Assembly (NCBI RefSeq): GCF_000518745.1
Contig: NZ_JAEE01000001.1
Coordinates: forward strand, 121,084 to 185,083
DNA from: Phaseolibacter flectens ATCC 12775
Lineage (GTDB): Bacteria > Pseudomonadota > Gammaproteobacteria > Enterobacterales > Enterobacteriaceae
Direction: 5' to 3'
Length of the DNA: 64,000 nucleotides
The number at the start of each line of letters is the position of its first letter. Positions within the stretch are counted from its first letter, which is position 1. The notes beneath the pieces were generated by a model. It ran no database searches. It was not told the origin of the DNA and was given only the letters and a program-made list of their open reading frames with translations. Positions 1 through 9,225 of the stretch are shown here, one piece after another. Made by a program: the position numbers and the translations under genes.

Positions 1-996
1 GGATAACCACAAACTGTCAGAAAGCATCATCATAGGATCAAAGATCAATAATAAGGAAAAACACAGAATAAGAGTTTGTTCACTCGTCAGATTGAACGCG
101 CCACGTTTTATCACTATCCATAATGTTAACCCCAACATGGCCCGCACCGCAGAAGGTTGAGCCCCTGATAACCAAGTGTAAAATAATGCCAGCCCCCACC
201 CCACCATGACAGCCATCAGGGGGGATATCAGTCGGATAGGTAATATAAACTGAATAAGTCGACTCAAGCCCCAGCCCGCAAAAGCAACCATACTAATATG
301 CATGCCAGAAATGGCCATAATGTGAGCGATACCGGTTTCACGAAATAGGCTGTTGATCTGGTTAGGCACCGCGTCTCTACGCCCAAAAACAAACCCTTCA
401 ACCACCCCACCCCAAGTGAATGCTTTGAGCGTGCGATGCTGTTGTAAAATAATCTTGTGCCTGAGATCGCACTCACCGTGTCTCACTCGCTGTTGCAGAA
501 TTTTAGCTTGAATAGGACTATAACTGGCAAGTGCATAGCGTTGTGCATCATAACCTCCCTGATTCAATCGAGCATGAACCGGTCTTATCCTAAGCTTCAT
601 ATCCCAATACTGACCCGTACAATATTGATAAACCTGATTGGTATAGGCCCATCCTTTCAGTGCGGGATGTAACCACTGTTGATCTCGTTGTAAAAGCTTA
701 AGCTGAATTCGCTGCTTACTCGGCTCAACCGCCGTAATTTTCACGCGGAATTGTTGGGCTGACCCCGTCACGGTATCGACCATGGCTAATTGTTGCTTTG
801 CCGTGACAACGGCCCAACTCAAAGCCAGCACCGTGACACACAGCAACCGTAGACGCAGACTGAGTCTTCTGAAGCACAGTGTAGCCAAAGCGATTGAGGC
901 ACACACCATAATGATGCGGTTGCTCGGCAGATGTTGCAGCCACAATAGAGGTAGCATGCCAGTAATGACTGCTAGAGAATAATAAATAATAGGCAT
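1..996 (-). CDS. comEC: ComEC/Rec2-family DNA uptake channel, N-terminal part (partial)
   Basis: The reading frame is open from an ATG at 996 (preceded by an AAGGAA ribosome-binding site) to the left edge, giving 332 residues with no stop, so the gene continues outside the window. The product starts with hydrophobic segments, followed by an OB-like soluble region. Around residues 215-240 it carries the family motif RETGIAHIMAISGMH and then the ALFYTWLSGAQPSAVRAM stretch, both typical of ComEC/YcaI. The family forms the inner-membrane channel that takes up single-stranded DNA. In E. coli ycaI lies at this same place next to ihfB. The missing part should hold the remaining membrane helices and the metallo-beta-lactamase-like domain. 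No frameshift is visible in the part present. Confidence 0.9.
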   Translation of the reverse strand, partial: MPIIYYSLAVITGMLPLLWLQHLPSNRIIMVCASIALATLCFRRLSLRLRLLCVTVLALSWAVVTAKQQLAMVDTVTGSAQQFRVKITAVEPSKQRIQLKLLQRDQQWLHPALKGWAYTNQVYQYCTGQYWDMKLRIRPVHARLNQGGYDAQRYALASYSPIQAKILQQRVRHGECDLRHKIILQQHRTLKAFTWGGVVEGFVFGRRDAVPNQINSLFRETGIAHIMAISGMHISMVAFAGWGLSRLIQFILPIRLISPLMAVMVGWGLALFYTWLSGAQPSAVRAMLGLTLWIVIKRGAFNLTSEQTLILCFSLLLIFDPMMMLSDSLWLS

Positions 997-1370
997 CGTC
1001 GATTCCTTCTTTACCTAACTAGAACGCAAAGACGCTCTCACTGACCAATGCTTTTTTTCGATAATGCGAGTAAATACAGGTCATCGTTAGATGGAAGGTT
1101 TGAAATCGAAGGGATAGCGCGAACAGGCTCTCACCTTTGTACAGAATAGCCACATCAGGAAATCAATCCGTGTACCATGGTATTTTAATGAGTGAGTGAA
1201 GAACTCGTTGGGGAAGGTTTTAACTATCGAGTAAAAATGAAATGACTAAAATAGAACATTGCGTAATACCAACGGAAGAACAAGGAGGGTACCAAGAGTA
1301 ATAACCCACGACACACATCATAAGATGGGCGATGAAATAAGGGCTGGTTGTCAGATTCGGCGCTTTTTAA
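997..1370. other. Intergenic stretch between comEC and ihfB
   Basis: About 370 bases without a convincing gene. It should contain the promoter of comEC, whose ribosome-binding site lies just before 996. I see no RNA gene, repeat or ORF of useful length here. Confidence 0.5.
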
Positions 1371-1400
1371 TAAAAAAACGATACCTCACGATATCGTTTT
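1371..1400 (-). terminator. Intrinsic terminator of ihfB
   Basis: Read on the minus strand, a 9-bp perfect stem (1392-1400 with 1375-1383, 8-base loop) runs straight into a T-rich tract (1371-1378). It lies 21 bases after the ihfB stop codon. Confidence 0.8.
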
Positions 1401-1420
1401 ACGATGTTATTTGACAAGTA

Positions 1421-1705
1421 TTAATCAAGGCCATTAACACGATCACGTAATTCTTTGCCAGGCTTAAAGTGAGGGACATATTTGCCATCTAGCTCAACTT
1501 TATCACCAGTTTTCGGATTACGACCAACACGAGGCGCGCGATAATGCAGGGAAAAACTGCCAAATCCACGAATTTCAATACGATCACCTTGGGCTAAAGT
1601 GGATGCCATTTGTTCAAGCATCTCTTTTACCGCATCTTCAACCGATCTGGCTGAAATGTGAGTTTGCTGGCTGGTTAATCTTTCAATTAACTCTGATTTA
1701 GTCAT
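1421..1705 (-). CDS. ihfB: Integration host factor beta subunit
   Basis: This 94-residue protein has the full HU/IHF fold. The beta-arm carries the GRNPKTG motif at residues 61-67, with the DNA-intercalating proline at position 64. It pairs with IHF-alpha to bend DNA sharply at specific sites, and so assists recombination, replication and many promoters. The length matches E. coli IhfB (94). The ATG at 1705 follows a strong GGAGG-type ribosome-binding site. The gene lies downstream of rpsA (93-base gap) in the same direction, as in E. coli, where ihfB can be transcribed with rpsA or from its own promoter. A clear terminator follows. Confidence 0.97.
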   Translation of the reverse strand: MTKSELIERLTSQQTHISARSVEDAVKEMLEQMASTLAQGDRIEIRGFGSFSLHYRAPRVGRNPKTGDKVELDGKYVPHFKPGKELRDRVNGLD

Positions 1706-1798
1706 GGGTCCTCCGGATAAATACCTGAATAGATATATCGTTCAGCCTATCTGACGACAACCTTACGGCTGCCGTCAACAACAATATCTAACGAGAAA

Positions 1799-3475
1799 TT
1801 ACTCGCCTTTTGCTGCTTTAAATGCTTCAGCCATCGCGTTAGAGAAATTACTTTCGTCTTGCTGCTTGTTATTCACAGTCGCAATTGCATCTTTCTCGTC
1901 GGCTTCATCTTTAGCACGAACAGATAAGGTCACGACACGGTTCTTACGATCAACACCGGTGAATTTAGCTTCAACTTCATCACCCACATTCAGAACCACA
2001 GTGGCATCTTCAACACGGTCACGTGACGCTTCAGTTGCACGCAAGTAACCTTCAACGCCATCAGCAAGCTCAATGGTCGCACCTTTCGCATCAACCGCTG
2101 TAACTTTACCAGTGACAATTGTCCCTTTCTTGTTAACAGAGGTGTAGTTGTTGAAAGGATCTTCAGCTAACTGCTTAACACCTAAAGAGATACGCTCACG
2201 CTCTGCATCAACTTGCAGTACAACAGCAGCGATTTCGTCACCTTTCTTGTACTCACGCACGGCTTCTTCGCCTGTCGCGTTCCAAGAAATATCAGACAAA
2301 TGCACCAGACCATCAATCCCGCCGTCCAAGCCGATGAAAATACCAAAGTCAGTAATTGACTTGATCTTACCTTCGACACGATCGCCTTTATTGTGAGTCT
2401 CAGCAAATTGCTGCCATGGGTTTGATTTACATTGTTTCAAGCCAAGTGAGATACGACGACGTTCTTCATCGATATCCAACACCATCACTTCAACAACATC
2501 ACCCACATTCACAACTTTAGAAGGATGAATGTTTTTGTTTGTCCAATCCATTTCAGACACGTGAACCAGACCTTCTACGCCTTCTTCGATTTCAACGAAG
2601 CAACCATAATCAGTCAAGTTAGTCACACGGCCAGTCAGACGAGTACTTTCTGGGTAACGCTTCGCGATAGCAACCCATGGATCTTCGCCCAGTTGTTTCA
2701 AGCCCAGAGACACGCGCGTACGATCACGGTCGAATTTGAGGACTTTAACATTAATTTCATCGCCCACATTAACGATTTCGCTCGGATGCTTAACGCGTTT
2801 CCATGCCATATCCGTAATGTGTAACAGACCATCAACGCCACCTAAATCAACGAAAGCACCGTAATCAGTCAGGTTCTTAACGATACCTTTAACTTCCATG
2901 CCTTCTTGCAGGTTTTCGAGAAGCTGATCACGTTCTGCACTGTTTTCAGACTCGATAACTGCACGACGAGAAACCACAACGTTGTTGCGCTTTTGATCCA
3001 GCTTGATTACTTTGAATTCCAGCTCTTTGCCTTCAAGATGCAGCGTATCACGCACTGGACGGACATCAACCAATGAACCAGGTAGGAAGGCACGAATCCC
3101 ATTCAGCTCAACAGTGAAACCACCTTTAACTTTACCGTTAATGATACCCGTCACTGTCGCTGCTTCTTCGTAAGCTTTTTCCAGCATCAGCCAAGCTTCA
3201 TGACGTTTCGCTTTCTCACGAGATAGCAACGTTTCACCAAAGCCATCTTCTACCGCATCCAGTGCAACGTCTACTTCATCACCGACCTGGATTTCAAGTT
3301 CGCCCTGAGCATTTTTAAACTGCTCAACAGGAATTGCTGACTCAGATTTCAGACCGGCATCAACCAGCACAACATCTTTATCGATAGCAACAACAACACC
3401 ACGGACGATTGAACCCGGACGGGTTTCGATTTCTTTCAGGGACTCTTCAAAGAGTAGAGCAAAAGATTCAGTCAT
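1799..3475 (-). CDS. rpsA: 30S ribosomal protein S1
   Basis: The 558-residue product (E. coli S1 has 557) contains six consecutive S1/OB-fold RNA-binding repeats. The repeated signature (D-Y/F-G-x-F/A-V-x-L...G-L-V/L-H-x-S/T) is visible in repeats 3, 4 and 5. S1 binds mRNA leaders and helps the 30S subunit start translation, especially on structured or weakly initiating mRNAs. Repeats 1 and 2 also anchor it to the ribosome. The bases just before the ATG at 3475 show no purine-rich Shine-Dalgarno sequence. This matches the known unusual initiation region of enterobacterial rpsA, which is under S1 feedback control. The gene lies between cmk and ihfB as in E. coli. Confidence 0.98.
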   Translation of the reverse strand: MTESFALLFEESLKEIETRPGSIVRGVVVAIDKDVVLVDAGLKSESAIPVEQFKNAQGELEIQVGDEVDVALDAVEDGFGETLLSREKAKRHEAWLMLEKAYEEAATVTGIINGKVKGGFTVELNGIRAFLPGSLVDVRPVRDTLHLEGKELEFKVIKLDQKRNNVVVSRRAVIESENSAERDQLLENLQEGMEVKGIVKNLTDYGAFVDLGGVDGLLHITDMAWKRVKHPSEIVNVGDEINVKVLKFDRDRTRVSLGLKQLGEDPWVAIAKRYPESTRLTGRVTNLTDYGCFVEIEEGVEGLVHVSEMDWTNKNIHPSKVVNVGDVVEVMVLDIDEERRRISLGLKQCKSNPWQQFAETHNKGDRVEGKIKSITDFGIFIGLDGGIDGLVHLSDISWNATGEEAVREYKKGDEIAAVVLQVDAERERISLGVKQLAEDPFNNYTSVNKKGTIVTGKVTAVDAKGATIELADGVEGYLRATEASRDRVEDATVVLNVGDEVEAKFTGVDRKNRVVTLSVRAKDEADEKDAIATVNNKQQDESNFSNAMAEAFKAAKGE

Positions 3476-3595
3476 ATTAAATAATCTTAGGATTTATGAT
3501 TTAACGTCCATTTAACTTCATGTCGAATGGGGTTGTTTAACATTCTTTGCACCTTCCCTGGCACAAAGCGACTACTTCTGCCGATTATAACACAA

Positions 3596-4282
3596 TTAAT
3601 TGACATAATCAGGCAAAAGTTCTTGGATATAATTCATTGCAATTTCAATAACTTGATCAATTGATTGCCCCGTAGAGTCAATCACAAGCGCATCGTTTGC
3701 CGCTTTAAGAGGAGCAACCGCACGATTTCGGTCACGACCGTCTCGCTGTTCGATTTCCCTAAGCAGTTGAGTGAAATCAACCTCAATGCCACTTTGCTGT
3801 AATTGCTGCAAACGGCGAGTTGCTCTTTCTTGCGCACTGGCATCAAGAAAAATTTTCACGGGTGCATCTGGGAAGACAACGGTTCCCATATCACGGCCAT
3901 CGGCGATCAAACCGGGCGCAGCTTTGAACGCACGCTGACGACGAAGCAGAGCTTCTCTGACGCGAGGAAAGGCAGCGACTTGAGAGGCGGCATTGCTGAC
4001 AGGCTGAGTTCTGATTTCCGCCGTCACCTCTTCACCTTCGAGAATCACACTGAGATTGCCATTCTGTGCAACAAAACGGACATCAAGATGGACAGCCAAA
4101 GGCACGAGCGCCGCTTCTGCATCAAGATCCACTTGGTGGTGCAGTGCAGCCAGTGCAAGAACACGATAAATCGCACCTGAATCCAGTAAATGCCAACCAA
4201 GTGTCTCCGAAATGGCTTTGCACAAGGTTCCTTTACCGGCTCCGCTTGGGCCATCGATGGTGATCACCGGGACGGTTATCAT
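3596..4282 (-). CDS. cmk: Cytidylate kinase
   Basis: This 228-residue protein phosphorylates CMP and dCMP with ATP, recycling the CMP released by RNA and phospholipid turnover. The Walker A loop GPSGAGKGT is at residues 11-19, followed by the [10 protein letters not shown] substrate-binding segment. The [17 protein letters not shown] block typical of bacterial Cmk and the [10 protein letters not shown] lid region are both present. Length matches E. coli Cmk (227). The ATG at 4282 is preceded by AAGGAG. It lies 120 bases upstream of rpsA, the conserved cmk-rpsA arrangement. Confidence 0.97.
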   Translation of the reverse strand: MITVPVITIDGPSGAGKGTLCKAISETLGWHLLDSGAIYRVLALAALHHQVDLDAEAALVPLAVHLDVRFVAQNGNLSVILEGEEVTAEIRTQPVSNAASQVAAFPRVREALLRRQRAFKAAPGLIADGRDMGTVVFPDAPVKIFLDASAQERATRRLQQLQQSGIEVDFTQLLREIEQRDGRDRNRAVAPLKAANDALVIDSTGQSIDQVIEIAMNYIQELLPDYVN

Positions 4283-4485
4283 TATCTCTACTCCTTACTA
4301 AGGCTTATCTTATCTAGCCTATGATTATCTGTAAGCCAGTATATATTAATTTCTGGTTTCAGCAGTATGGCTAACTGAATTTTATTTATTTTTGGGGCTA
4401 GTTCACATCTGTTGAAACAACACGGCAACCGGCGCTCCCCCCTCTCCCGCTGTCCTGATTAGCGATGACGCCTTGGCTGACTGTG

Positions 4486-6117
4486 TCAATGCTTTATTAT
4501 GTACATATTTTTAGTTAAATACTCTCCCGTCGATGTGACGCTTAGGCCTCCAACCCACGGCTTAACTAATAAATTTTGTACAAAATAATAAATTGGAATC
4601 GAGGGCATATCCTCAGTCAGGATGTCGCTAGCCTGCTGATAGCGCTGCTGACTCAGTTCTACATTCTGTGATGAACTGGCTTGCTGAACCAGTTTGTCAT
4701 AAGTGGGATTACTGTAAAAACTTTGATTCTGTGTACTCTTCGTATTGAAGGTGACCAAGAAACTGTCAGGATCATTATAATCAGCAACCCAAGTATACCG
4801 CGCTAATTGAAAATTTCCGCTATGCATTGTCGCCAGTAACGATTTCCATTCTTGGTTTTGTAAGGTTACCTGTACTCCCAGTGTTTTTTTCCAAAATGCG
4901 GCAAGTGCGATCGCGATACGCTGATGATCCTGACTGGTGTTGTACAATAAATTCAGTTTTAGCGGATTCGCCGCAGTAAATCCTGCCTCAGCCAGTAATT
5001 GTTTGGCTTTATCATCACGTTGTTGCTGAGTCCAATGCGCATAGTCAGGATCAGTAAAGCGCACATTACCCATGACTCTTGGCAGTAAGCTATAGGCTGG
5101 CTGTTGCCCCATCCCAAGCACACGTTGTGTGATAATCATCCGATCCACAGCCAAGCTGAGAGCTTGACGTATCCTGACGTCATTAAACGGCGGTTTATTA
5201 AGATTAAAACGATAATAATACAGTCCCAATAGGGGGGTCTGTCTAATCTGAGACGGGATCATTTTTTTGATCCTTGGGAAATCCACCGTTGGGATGGTGT
5301 CTGCAATGTCACTCTGATCAGCCAGATAGCGGTTAAGCACCGCGTTCGGTTCGCTTATCGGTAAATAGGTCACTTGATTAATGCGCGTATTGCGGTTGTC
5401 CCAGTAGTTAGCATTTCTTGTAGCAACCAATTTTTCATTGATAACCCACTTGACTGGCTTATAAGGCCCACTGACCACAATATGATCAAGCTGCGTCCAT
5501 GTATCTCCGTATTTTTCGACAACAGCCTGACTGACTGGACTCAATGTACTGTGGGCAATAATCGATAAGAAATCGACCACAGGTTGACTCAGGGTCACTT
5601 GCAGGTGTCTGTCATCCAGTGCTTTAATTCCCAGCGCAGTGACGGGGAGTCGTCCCGCAGCCACCGCTTCAGCATTATTAATATGCGCCCAACTGAGATA
5701 GGATTGATAAGGTGACAGACTCTGCCGCTCACCTAGGCGACGCCAGCTAAACACAAAGTCACTGGCACGAATAGGTTGACCATTTGACCATGTTATCCCA
5801 GGACGGAGTTGAAAATTCCAGACTTGATTATTTACCTGACTCCAGCTTTCTGCCAGTTCAGCCACAATTTCGCCTGAAGACTGTTGAGTAACTAAACCAC
5901 TGAATAAATCAGCGATAACATGATGGGTTTCTTGTGTTTCCGACATCATAGGATCAAGCGATGTCGGATCGGAACCGTTAGAGCGAACTAATGTCTGTAC
6001 GTCTGCTAATTGGACGCCCATAGGGATCGGCCTAGCTTGTCCTGCAACAGGTAAGAGAACCAGAAACGTGATAAATACGCCCGCCATTTTATTCAACACC
6101 CAATGCCTTCTTATCAT
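4486..6117 (-). CDS. Periplasmic oligopeptide-binding protein, OppA/MppA type
   Basis: This is a family-5 extracytoplasmic solute-binding protein (543 residues from the chosen start). The N-terminus is a Sec signal peptide ending near VAGQA. The mature protein has the class motifs RSNGSDPTSLDPMM and FNLNKPPFNDVRIRQALSLAVDR, and ends with the usual IPIYYFVQNLLVKP region. Such proteins deliver peptides to an Opp/Dpp/Sap-type ABC permease. No permease or ATPase gene is adjacent, so it is an orphan binding protein like E. coli MppA, and its ligand cannot be told. The ATG at 6117 is preferred over the one at 6156 because an AGAGG site precedes it and the signal peptide then begins with the basic residues IRRH. 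In E. coli ycaL occupies this place between cmk and aroA. Confidence 0.85.
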   Translation of the reverse strand: MIRRHWVLNKMAGVFITFLVLLPVAGQARPIPMGVQLADVQTLVRSNGSDPTSLDPMMSETQETHHVIADLFSGLVTQQSSGEIVAELAESWSQVNNQVWNFQLRPGITWSNGQPIRASDFVFSWRRLGERQSLSPYQSYLSWAHINNAEAVAAGRLPVTALGIKALDDRHLQVTLSQPVVDFLSIIAHSTLSPVSQAVVEKYGDTWTQLDHIVVSGPYKPVKWVINEKLVATRNANYWDNRNTRINQVTYLPISEPNAVLNRYLADQSDIADTIPTVDFPRIKKMIPSQIRQTPLLGLYYYRFNLNKPPFNDVRIRQALSLAVDRMIITQRVLGMGQQPAYSLLPRVMGNVRFTDPDYAHWTQQQRDDKAKQLLAEAGFTAANPLKLNLLYNTSQDHQRIAIALAAFWKKTLGVQVTLQNQEWKSLLATMHSGNFQLARYTWVADYNDPDSFLVTFNTKSTQNQSFYSNPTYDKLVQQASSSQNVELSQQRYQQASDILTEDMPSIPIYYFVQNLLVKPWVGGLSVTSTGEYLTKNMYIIKH

Positions 6118-6545
6118 TATAAGCCTCTCGCGCAGGAGTAAAAACACAGTTTTCATTCTGGTGTTTTGTCTGATTGTCTCTTATCAGGTATAACTGAGCC
6201 GGGGCAATTTCGCCATCAAAAGTTGCTAGCAAAAACAATCCAGCTAAAATTATTGGCCGTGTCTTTATCTCACCACACAAACGCGATGTGTATTGACCGC
6301 TCCTCAGCCCTGAACAACGGTGTTTTGCAGTACATCAGATAAAAGAGGGGGGGACATGCGGGGATCCGCTGAAATAACAGAAAGAAGACAAGCCGCCTAT
6401 TCAAGTTCACACACAGAAAAAGCACAGGGTGAGGGCGAACTGGATCTCAATCATCGGTAAACACTGCATCGGATAAACAGTCGATGACCAAGGCAAGGCC
6501 GCTAGTAGCCTGTACCACTGAAGCGGCCTTGAAGAAGCGCAGCAG
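6118..6545. other. Intergenic stretch between the peptide-binding protein and aroA
   Basis: About 430 bases without a convincing gene. It contains a GC-rich 9-bp inverted repeat at 6495-6503 and 6522-6530 just after the aroA stop. The repeat could act as a transcript end, but it has no T-tract. The promoter of the peptide-binding protein gene must lie here. A 63-codon frame overlapping that gene's start begins with TTG, has no ribosome-binding site and resembles nothing known. Confidence 0.4.
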
Positions 6546-7829
6546 TTAATGACTGAGTGCCGCCAAGCGCTGAAAAAAGTCAGGGAAGGTTTTCGCCGTA
6601 CACCCTGGATCCCTAATAGTAACCGGCGTGTCGGATAAAGCAACCAGAGAGAAACACATCGCCATCCGATGATCATTATAGGTGGCAATTTCTGCATGTT
6701 GTAAACCACCGGAGGGCGGTGTGATAGAAATAAAGTCTTCACCTTCCAAGACCTCAGCCCCCACCTTACGCAATTCACAGGCCATCGCGGTCAATCTGTC
6801 AGTCTCTTTCACTCGCCAATTATAAATGTTGCGGATCGTGGTGCGGCCCTCAGCAAACAGCGCAGTTGTAGCAATGGTCATCGCTGCATCAGGGATCGCA
6901 TTGAGATCTAAATCTACCGCGTGCAGCTTACCACGCCGACAGGCAATAAAATCATCGCCCCATGTGATGTTCGCCCCCATTTTTTCTAGTACATCGGCAA
7001 AATGAATGTCGCCTTGTAAACTGTTTTTACCGATCCCAGTGACTTTCACTGTCCCGCCTTTAATGGCCGCGGCGGCTAAGAAATAGGAGGCCGATGACGC
7101 ATCCCCTTCCACCAGATATCGCCCGGGTGACTGATAACGTTGATTGGATTTGATTGTAAACTGTTTATAATCATGGTTATCAATACTTACGCCAAAACTT
7201 GCCATCAAGCCAAGAGTGATATCAATGTAAGGTTTAGACACTAACTCCCCTTTGATCGTGATAGTCGTTTCTGTGACAGCTAACGGGGCAGCCATTAATA
7301 AAGCCGTCAAGAACTGGCTAGATACGGTTCCATCGACGCTGATATGACCGCCACGAAAGCCCCCTTTGATCAATAAGGGCGGATAGCCGGGAGTCTCTAG
7401 CCACTGGATATCGGCGCCGCCTTGCACTAAGGCATCGACAAGATGAGCAATCGGTCGCTCTTTCATCCGCGGTTCCCCAGTCAATACCACATGATTGTCA
7501 GCTAAACTGAGTGCGGCTGCCAAAGGACGCATTGCGGTGCCTGCATTACCTAAAAACAATTCCCTCCCCCCGTGTGCCAACAGCGGCTGTCCTGATCCAT
7601 GGATCACACATTCTGTTCGAGATTCAGAGAGTTGGTAATCAATACCCAATGAAGATAATGCATTCAGCATGTGGCGAATATCATCGCTGTCCAAGAGATT
7701 GGTCAGATGGGTGGTTCCATTGGCCATGGCTGCTAATAATAACGCACGATTGGAAATACTTTTAGAACCAGGCAAGTTAACCGTGCCGTCAATAAAAGTG
7801 ATGGGATTAAGTGTAAGAGAGTCCGGCAT
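6546..7829 (-). CDS. aroA: 3-phosphoshikimate 1-carboxyvinyltransferase (EPSP synthase)
   Basis: This enzyme transfers the enolpyruvyl group of phosphoenolpyruvate to shikimate 3-phosphate, the sixth step of the shikimate pathway to aromatic amino acids. The 427-residue protein (E. coli 427) shows the [15 protein letters not shown] motif from residue 20 and [13 protein letters not shown] at 91-103, both active-site signatures. The conserved [10 protein letters not shown] loop is near residue 340. The GNAGTAMRP motif identifies it as a class I EPSP synthase. The gene is downstream of serC in the same direction with a 70-base gap, the conserved serC-aroA operon. Confidence 0.97.
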   Translation of the reverse strand: MPDSLTLNPITFIDGTVNLPGSKSISNRALLLAAMANGTTHLTNLLDSDDIRHMLNALSSLGIDYQLSESRTECVIHGSGQPLLAHGGRELFLGNAGTAMRPLAAALSLADNHVVLTGEPRMKERPIAHLVDALVQGGADIQWLETPGYPPLLIKGGFRGGHISVDGTVSSQFLTALLMAAPLAVTETTITIKGELVSKPYIDITLGLMASFGVSIDNHDYKQFTIKSNQRYQSPGRYLVEGDASSASYFLAAAAIKGGTVKVTGIGKNSLQGDIHFADVLEKMGANITWGDDFIACRRGKLHAVDLDLNAIPDAAMTIATTALFAEGRTTIRNIYNWRVKETDRLTAMACELRKVGAEVLEGEDFISITPPSGGLQHAEIATYNDHRMAMCFSLVALSDTPVTIRDPGCTAKTFPDFFQRLAALSH

Positions 7830-7899
7830 GGAGATATCTTGCTTCCTTTAGTCATACCCTCGTTCCCAAGGGTTTTCTCTGTCTGTCGTGTCAAATAGA

Positions 7900-8985
7900 T
7901 TAAGCGTGACGTTGTTCAAATTCACGCATAAAGTCAGTTAATGCCTGCACACCTTCTAGAGGCATGGCATTGTAAATTGAGGCGCGCATTCCACCCGCAA
8001 CCCGATGTCCTTTTAATCCGTGCAGACCTGCTTCTGTGGCTTGTTGCAAGAATTGTTGATCCAATGCCGGGTTAGCCAGTTGGAAAGGCACATTCATTCT
8101 CGAACGGTTGGCCACCATAACATTATTTCGATAAAAATCACTTTGATCAATCGTCTGATATAGCAGATCCGCTTTCCGCTGGTTACGCTCATCAATCACA
8201 GCAAGTCCCCCCTGCTGCTTTAACCATTTAAAGACTAATCCTGATAAGTACCAAGCGAAGGTCGGCGGTGTATTAAACATCGAATCATGCTCAGCCAAAA
8301 TCTGGTAGTTGAGAATGGACGGTAGAGATGCACAGGCCTTACCTAATAAATCGTCTCGAACGATCACGACAGTAAGCCCCGCGGGTCCAATGTTTTTCTG
8401 CGCGCCTGCGTAAATCAACCCATAGCGACTCACATCAATCGGACGTGATAACAGGGTGGATGAGTAATCCGCAACCACCACTTTATTCTGAAAGTCGGGC
8501 TGTTCGTCAATAGCCAAGCCGTCAATGGTTTCATTAGGGCAATAGTGTACATAAGCCGCTTCATCACTTAATTGCCATTGCGACATCGGCAACGTGCCGA
8601 TTTTTCCATTTTCAGTCACTTTGATATCAAGCACACGCGGAGATAAGTATTTATGGGCTTCTTTAATCGCGCTTTGTGCCCAGTAGCCACCATCAATGTA
8701 ATCGGCTTGCTGCTTATCACCAAGTAAATTAGCAGGCACCGCAGCGAATTGTGCCCTCGCCCCACCATGACAAAATAGTACTTTATAATTGTCCGGGATC
8801 GTGAGCAAATCACGGAGATCGTGTTCCGCTGTCACGGCAACATGGATAAACTCCTTACTACGATGACTGATCTCCATAACTGAAGAGCCGAGCGTTTGCC
8901 AGTTAATCAGTTCCTGCTGCGCTTGGACTAACACCTCATGTGGTAACATGGCGGGGCCAGAACTGAAATTGAATACCTGCGTCAT
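7900..8985 (-). CDS. serC: Phosphoserine aminotransferase
   Basis: A pyridoxal-phosphate enzyme that makes phosphoserine from 3-phosphohydroxypyruvate and glutamate, and also acts in pyridoxal phosphate synthesis. The predicted 361 residues match E. coli SerC (362). The N-terminus is the family sequence [15 protein letters not shown], and the cofactor lysine lies in [11 protein letters not shown] at residue 197. The ATG at 8985 was chosen over an in-frame upstream codon at 9042, because it restores the family N-terminus and follows an AGGG site. It is first in the serC-aroA operon and divergent from ycaO, with about 240 bases of shared promoter region. Confidence 0.96.
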   Translation of the reverse strand: MTQVFNFSSGPAMLPHEVLVQAQQELINWQTLGSSVMEISHRSKEFIHVAVTAEHDLRDLLTIPDNYKVLFCHGGARAQFAAVPANLLGDKQQADYIDGGYWAQSAIKEAHKYLSPRVLDIKVTENGKIGTLPMSQWQLSDEAAYVHYCPNETIDGLAIDEQPDFQNKVVVADYSSTLLSRPIDVSRYGLIYAGAQKNIGPAGLTVVIVRDDLLGKACASLPSILNYQILAEHDSMFNTPPTFAWYLSGLVFKWLKQQGGLAVIDERNQRKADLLYQTIDQSDFYRNNVMVANRSRMNVPFQLANPALDQQFLQQATEAGLHGLKGHRVAGGMRASIYNAMPLEGVQALTDFMREFEQRHA

Positions 8986-9225
8986 GGTGATCTTACCCTG
9001 TAAATTGATTAACCCTGAATAGCCGTCATTAATATTTATCACTGACGGATAATTGCTGCAACGATTAATCCTTGTTTAAAAGAATATTCTCCTCCCTTGC
9101 GGGTTTATTCTCTCAGGCATTATCACCCTCACTGATTTAATCGGATCTGGCTTTGACAATGATAGCGACAATGAGCGAAAAATCGTATTATAGATGCCAT
9201 ACTTCTTACAAATGAGAGCGCCACC

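Noticed and set aside
264-476. A 70-codon minus-strand frame in the left edge region
   Set aside because: It is a shifted shadow of comEC. The real comEC frame is open from 996 to the edge and carries the family motifs.
1-996. Idea that the leftmost region is a decayed comEC pseudogene
   Set aside because: Translating the minus strand gives an uninterrupted 332-codon frame with a good start. The absence of a stop only reflects the window edge.
3803-4180. A 125-codon plus-strand frame inside cmk
   Set aside because: It is antisense to cmk and its sequence is unlike any protein I know.
6089-6280. A 63-codon minus-strand frame overlapping the start of the peptide-binding protein
   Set aside because: It starts with TTG, has no ribosome-binding site and overlaps a well-supported gene.
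6407-6778. A 123-codon minus-strand frame overlapping the end of aroA
   Set aside because: It is an out-of-frame shadow of aroA.
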